A stretch of 64,000 nt of DNA from an uncultured Lachnospiraceae bacterium (lineage in GTDB: Bacteria > Bacillota > Clostridia > Lachnospirales > Lachnospiraceae). Of this stretch, positions 61,187 through 64,000 are shown piece after piece. Every line of letters starts with the position of its first letter. Positions within the stretch are counted from its first letter, which is position 1. The notes under the pieces are model-generated. The model made no database searches. It saw nothing but the letters and a program-made list of their open reading frames with translations, and had not been told where the DNA came from. The position numbers were made by a program, and so were the translations under genes. The DNA lies in the NCBI GenBank assembly GCA_910578475.1, contig CAJTRK010000004.1, positions 62,001-126,000 on the forward strand. Direction: 5' to 3'.

Positions 61187-61663
61187 ATGACACGGCAGAT
61201 TCCATATCAGATAAGAAACGCGTATCGGGATGAATGGGATGACGCAATGACATTGGCGTGGAAAACTTTTATGAAGTTCGAAGCGGATATTTATACGGAT
61301 GAGGGAATTCAGAATTTTGAAGACTTTATCACGGATACGACATTGCACCGCATGTTCCTTATGGGAGTTTATCAGATGTTTGTGGCGCTGGACAGAAAGC
61401 AGATTGTCGGGATGCTTACATTGCGGAACAACTCTCATATCTCCCTGCTTTTTGTAGATGAAAAGTATCACCGAAGGGGAATCGGCCGGGCGCTTATCGA
61501 ATATCTGCGGGAATACCTGCTTTCCGAGGCGGGTATCAGTAAAGTTACGGTAAATGCGGCTCCTTACGGGGTTGCATTTTATCATAAACTGGGATTTCAG
61601 GATTTGAGGCCGGAAGAAGAGCGTGACGGAATCAGGTATACCCCGATGGAATTTGTACTATAA
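61187..61663 (+). CDS. GNAT family N-acetyltransferase
   Basis: A 158-residue acetyltransferase. The acetyl-CoA loop is seen as DEKYHRRGIGRALIEYL, and the later VNAAPYGVAFYHKLGF segment is typical of GNAT motif B. Members transfer an acetyl group to amines on small molecules or proteins. It starts after GAAGGGAG, 26 bp behind the dehydrogenase gene. The substrate is unknown. Confidence 0.85.
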   Translation: MTRQIPYQIRNAYRDEWDDAMTLAWKTFMKFEADIYTDEGIQNFEDFITDTTLHRMFLMGVYQMFVALDRKQIVGMLTLRNNSHISLLFVDEKYHRRGIGRALIEYLREYLLSEAGISKVTVNAAPYGVAFYHKLGFQDLRPEEERDGIRYTPMEFVL

Positions 61664-61701
61664 GGGTTCAGCGTCGGAATAAAAGAAAAGGATGGAATAT
61701 C

Positions 61702-62958
61702 ATGGAGTATATTAAGAGCAGAGATATATTTGTATTGATGAGAAATACTTTGAGACTGATTCATCCGAGACTGATGGAGCATGGCTCGAGGGTAGCCTAT
61801 ATGGTTTATAAAATGCTTGAGGACAGAGGGGTTTATGAAGAGTTCGAACTGGCGGATATCGTAATGGTGGCAACGCTGCATGATATCGGGGCCTATAAGA
61901 CGGAGGCGGGTGTTTTGAACGATATGCTCCGGTATGAGTCCAGGGACAGCAGGGCACATACGATTTACGGCTATCTTTTCTTTAAATATCTGTCCCCGGT
62001 GGAAGATTTGGCGAAAGTCATCATGTACCATCATATGGATTGGGAACAGCTTCGAAAAATGGAATATGAATATAAGGATATTGCGGCATATATTAATATA
62101 GCGGAAAAGATGGATATTTATTTTTCGGCAATGGGAAGCCAGTTCAATATGCAGATGTTCCATAAACAGGCCGGAACCAGACTGTCGGAAGAGGGGCTGA
62201 ACCGTTTTTATGAGGTCGCCAGAAAATTTGATATTTTTACGAAACTGAAAACGGGCGAATACAAAGCAGAGCTGGAGAGAATCATCGACTATATGATTTT
62301 TTCCAATGAAGGGAAAAAGAAATTTCTGGAGATGCTCATGTATTGTACAGGGTTCCGGGATGAGCAGTTTGTGGTCGATTCGATTACAACGATACATATT
62401 TGTGAAAAGCTGGCGGGCAGATTAATGATGACGGAGGATATGAAGGAGCGGCTCTATTACGGAGCGCTGCTGCACGATATCGGTATGCTTGTTATACCGA
62501 AAGAGATTACGGATGCGCCGAGAAGGCTTAATTCCGAGGAAATCAAAAAAGTCAGACTTCATGTAAATGCAGCGGAAAAAGTACTGGACAACATGCTGCG
62601 TGAAGATGTGCTTTCCATTGTGCTCGGACATCATGAGAGATGTGACGGAGGCGGTTATCCGAAGCGGCTGAGAGGACAGCAGATGGGACAGGAACAGAAG
62701 GTGCTTCAGGTGGCGGATACGATTACCGGAATGATAAGCAAAAGGCCTTACAGAGAACCGCTGTCCAAAGAGAAGGTCATCGAAGCATTGAACGAAGAAG
62801 CCGCGATGGACCGCCTGGACAGACCAATCGTCAGTATGTTCATCAATTACTACGACGAGATTATGCAGAGCGTCGAGACCGAGTCGGCTGAGGTCATGAA
62901 GATGTACCAGATGCTGAATTCCCAGTATGCGCTCGTCAGCAAACGCTTTAAAATGTAA
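61702..62958 (+). CDS. Double HD-domain phosphohydrolase (HD-GYP-like)
   Basis: A 418-residue cytoplasmic protein with two HD domains. The first (about residues 20-190) has VATLHDIGAYK and MYHHMDWEQL. The second (about 220-390) has LLHDIGMLVIP, the GYP-like element HHERCDGGGYPKRLRG and a following QVADTITGM. The second matches HD-GYP cyclic di-GMP phosphodiesterases, which degrade the signal made by GGDEF enzymes. The first lacks a clear GYP motif and may be regulatory. No sensor domain is present. It starts after AAAAGGATGG. Confidence 0.87.
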   Translation: MEYIKSRDIFVLMRNTLRLIHPRLMEHGSRVAYMVYKMLEDRGVYEEFELADIVMVATLHDIGAYKTEAGVLNDMLRYESRDSRAHTIYGYLFFKYLSPVEDLAKVIMYHHMDWEQLRKMEYEYKDIAAYINIAEKMDIYFSAMGSQFNMQMFHKQAGTRLSEEGLNRFYEVARKFDIFTKLKTGEYKAELERIIDYMIFSNEGKKKFLEMLMYCTGFRDEQFVVDSITTIHICEKLAGRLMMTEDMKERLYYGALLHDIGMLVIPKEITDAPRRLNSEEIKKVRLHVNAAEKVLDNMLREDVLSIVLGHHERCDGGGYPKRLRGQQMGQEQKVLQVADTITGMISKRPYREPLSKEKVIEALNEEAAMDRLDRPIVSMFINYYDEIMQSVETESAEVMKMYQMLNSQYALVSKRFKM

Positions 62959-63062
62959 TAAAATCAGATAAATTGATAAATTTTTATAAATTTTGGTCAA
63001 ATCGTCTGGTTTTTTTGGGTAAATGTGTACTATAATAAAAAGAAACAGGAAAAGAGGTCTTT

Positions 63063-63749
63063 ATGAGTAAAATTTTTGATTTGGACAGCCCGTTTATGCG
63101 TGTTCTGAACCGGGTTGCGGATTTGATGATATTGAATTTCCTTATGATTATCTGTTGTATTCCGATTATTACAATCGGAGCGGCCTGCACGGGAATGCAC
63201 TATGTGCTTTTAAAAATAGTGCGGGGTGAAGAGGGATATCTGGTCAGAGGATTTTTTAAGTCTTTTAAGCAGAATTTCAGACAGGCTACGATTTTGTGGC
63301 TGATTATGCTTCTTGTGATTGCCGTATACATAGGAGATTTTCTGATTTTTACCTATTCCGGCGTAAAATTTCCGACCATTCTGGTCATTGCGATTCTGGG
63401 ACTCGCGCTTGTCCTGCTGATGGTAGCGGTCTATGTTTTCCCGGTACTGTCGCGTTTTGACAATACGGTGAAGAATACGATAAAAAATGCTTTCTGCATG
63501 GCGGTTTTAAACCTGCCCAAAACAATAATGATGGTTGTACTGATGGCGCTTCCGACGGTAATATGGTATTTTTGGCCTTATGCCGGTATTTTTGTAATTA
63601 TTTTCGGAATTTCTGCGCCGGCATACGCATCGGCCTGTTTGTACAGCGGTATTTTTAAGAAGTTTGAACCGGACGTTCCAGGAGTTGCGCCGGATGAGGA
63701 GTTTTCTGTTTTAACAGAAGAAGGAAATGGGGAAGATGATGGAAGATAA
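63063..63749 (+). CDS. DUF624 family membrane protein (YesL-like)
   Basis: A 228-residue integral membrane protein with about five helices. The opening DLDSPFMRVLNRVADLMILN and the CCIPIITIGAACTGMHYVLLK segment are typical of DUF624, whose members include Bacillus YesL in the rhamnogalacturonan cluster. Such genes lie near YesM/YesN sensors and sugar importers, though the function is unknown. A TATAAT hexamer at 63031-63036 may be its -10 box. Its 3' end overlaps the next gene by 11 bp, linking it to a membrane sensor. Confidence 0.83.
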   Translation: MSKIFDLDSPFMRVLNRVADLMILNFLMIICCIPIITIGAACTGMHYVLLKIVRGEEGYLVRGFFKSFKQNFRQATILWLIMLLVIAVYIGDFLIFTYSGVKFPTILVIAILGLALVLLMVAVYVFPVLSRFDNTVKNTIKNAFCMAVLNLPKTIMMVVLMALPTVIWYFWPYAGIFVIIFGISAPAYASACLYSGIFKKFEPDVPGVAPDEEFSVLTEEGNGEDDGR

Positions 63750-64000
63750 AACAAGGTCGATTGCGGTTCAGTGGATTGTACCGTCCGGCATTCTGGCAAT
63801 GGTAATCATTATCATGCTCTTTAATTTTTCGACGAAGAGCAGACTGAGCGCAAATGATACCGTTACAAGGAATATGACGGCGACTGCGGCGACCTGCGCG
63901 GATAATTTCAGAGAACAGCTCACGCTGTTAGAGACAATAGGGGAACCTGTTGCGGAACTCCTTGGGGATCAGTCTTCGTTAGAGTCCGTGTATGCCGTGA
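63739..64000 (+). CDS. N-terminal part of a membrane sensor protein, truncated by window end
   Basis: About 87 residues are visible. Residues ~12-30 form a transmembrane helix (VPSGILAMVIIIMLFNF), and the rest looks like the start of an extracellular helical sensor region. The frame stays open to the edge. It overlaps the DUF624 gene by 11 bp, and an ATG at 63736 is an equal start choice. In similar loci this gene is often a YesM-type kinase or other signalling protein, but the effector domain is not in the window. Confidence 0.6.
   Translation, partial: MEDKTRSIAVQWIVPSGILAMVIIIMLFNFSTKSRLSANDTVTRNMTATAATCADNFREQLTLLETIGEPVAELLGDQSSLESVYAV

Overview
The window looks like a chromosomal segment of a Gram-positive, low-to-mid GC anaerobe of the Clostridia, most likely a gut-type Lachnospiraceae. 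Supporting signs are strong GGAGG-type ribosome binding sites, a spmB spore-maturation gene, YesM/YesN-type sensor kinase and regulator, LplB/YtcP and YtfQ-like sugar ABC importers, a T-box leader before metG, split transketolase genes, and Rpn-nuclease and DUF3892 remnants. The species call is inference. No rRNA, tRNA, CRISPR array, phage or intact insertion sequence was seen.

Region 1 (1-22.9 kb) is a pectin / rhamnogalacturonan locus. It begins inside uxaB (tagaturonate reductase), followed by uxaA (altronate dehydratase) and a KduD-like dehydrogenase, which converge on 2-keto-3-deoxygluconate. Next come a GH28 polygalacturonase, a sugar isomerase-like TIM barrel, a reverse-strand serine hydrolase and a chemoreceptor. 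A family-1 binding protein with two permeases is followed by a CE12 acetylesterase, a GH43, an ankyrin-GH43 fusion, a MATE transporter, a catalytically degenerate GH105 paralogue, a canonical GH105, an SDR and a SnoaL-like protein. None of the GH28, CE12, GH43 or GH105 proteins has a signal peptide, so imported oligosaccharides are probably trimmed in the cytoplasm.

Region 2 (22.9-34.3 kb) holds pta-ackA (acetate and ATP formation), spmB, and a compact operon made of a membrane-anchored Mrr-type nuclease, a MacB-type ATPase, a giant FtsX-type permease with a ~410-residue coiled coil, and a MarR regulator. A DUF885 metallopeptidase and a diguanylate cyclase follow on the reverse strand.

Region 3 (34.4-53.1 kb) is an arabinose locus. 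It contains a three-component sensor (YesM-type kinase, YtfQ-like binding protein, YesN-type regulator), a reverse-strand AraR-type repressor, and a full YtfQ/YtfR/YtfT/YjfF-like importer. The catabolic genes are araA, an FGGY kinase, araD, both halves of transketolase and rpe, which feed L-arabinose into the pentose phosphate pathway. A SEC-C methionine aminopeptidase closes the run.

Region 4 (53.1-64 kb) is mixed: a coiled-coil membrane protein, a DUF3892 protein, an Rpn-nuclease remnant, T-box plus metG, an alpha/beta hydrolase, a DUF1002 protein, a D-lactate-dehydrogenase-like enzyme, a GNAT, a double HD-domain phosphohydrolase, a YesL-like DUF624 protein and the start of a membrane sensor.

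Three intergenic islands (about 3.2-3.4, 49.2-49.4 and 51.25-51.45 kb) are built from nested short hairpins with shared modules and are the clearest unexplained structure. Other notable points are the ankyrin-GH43 fusion, the pseudo-GH105, the Mrr-ABC-MarR operon, and two terminators in series before metG.
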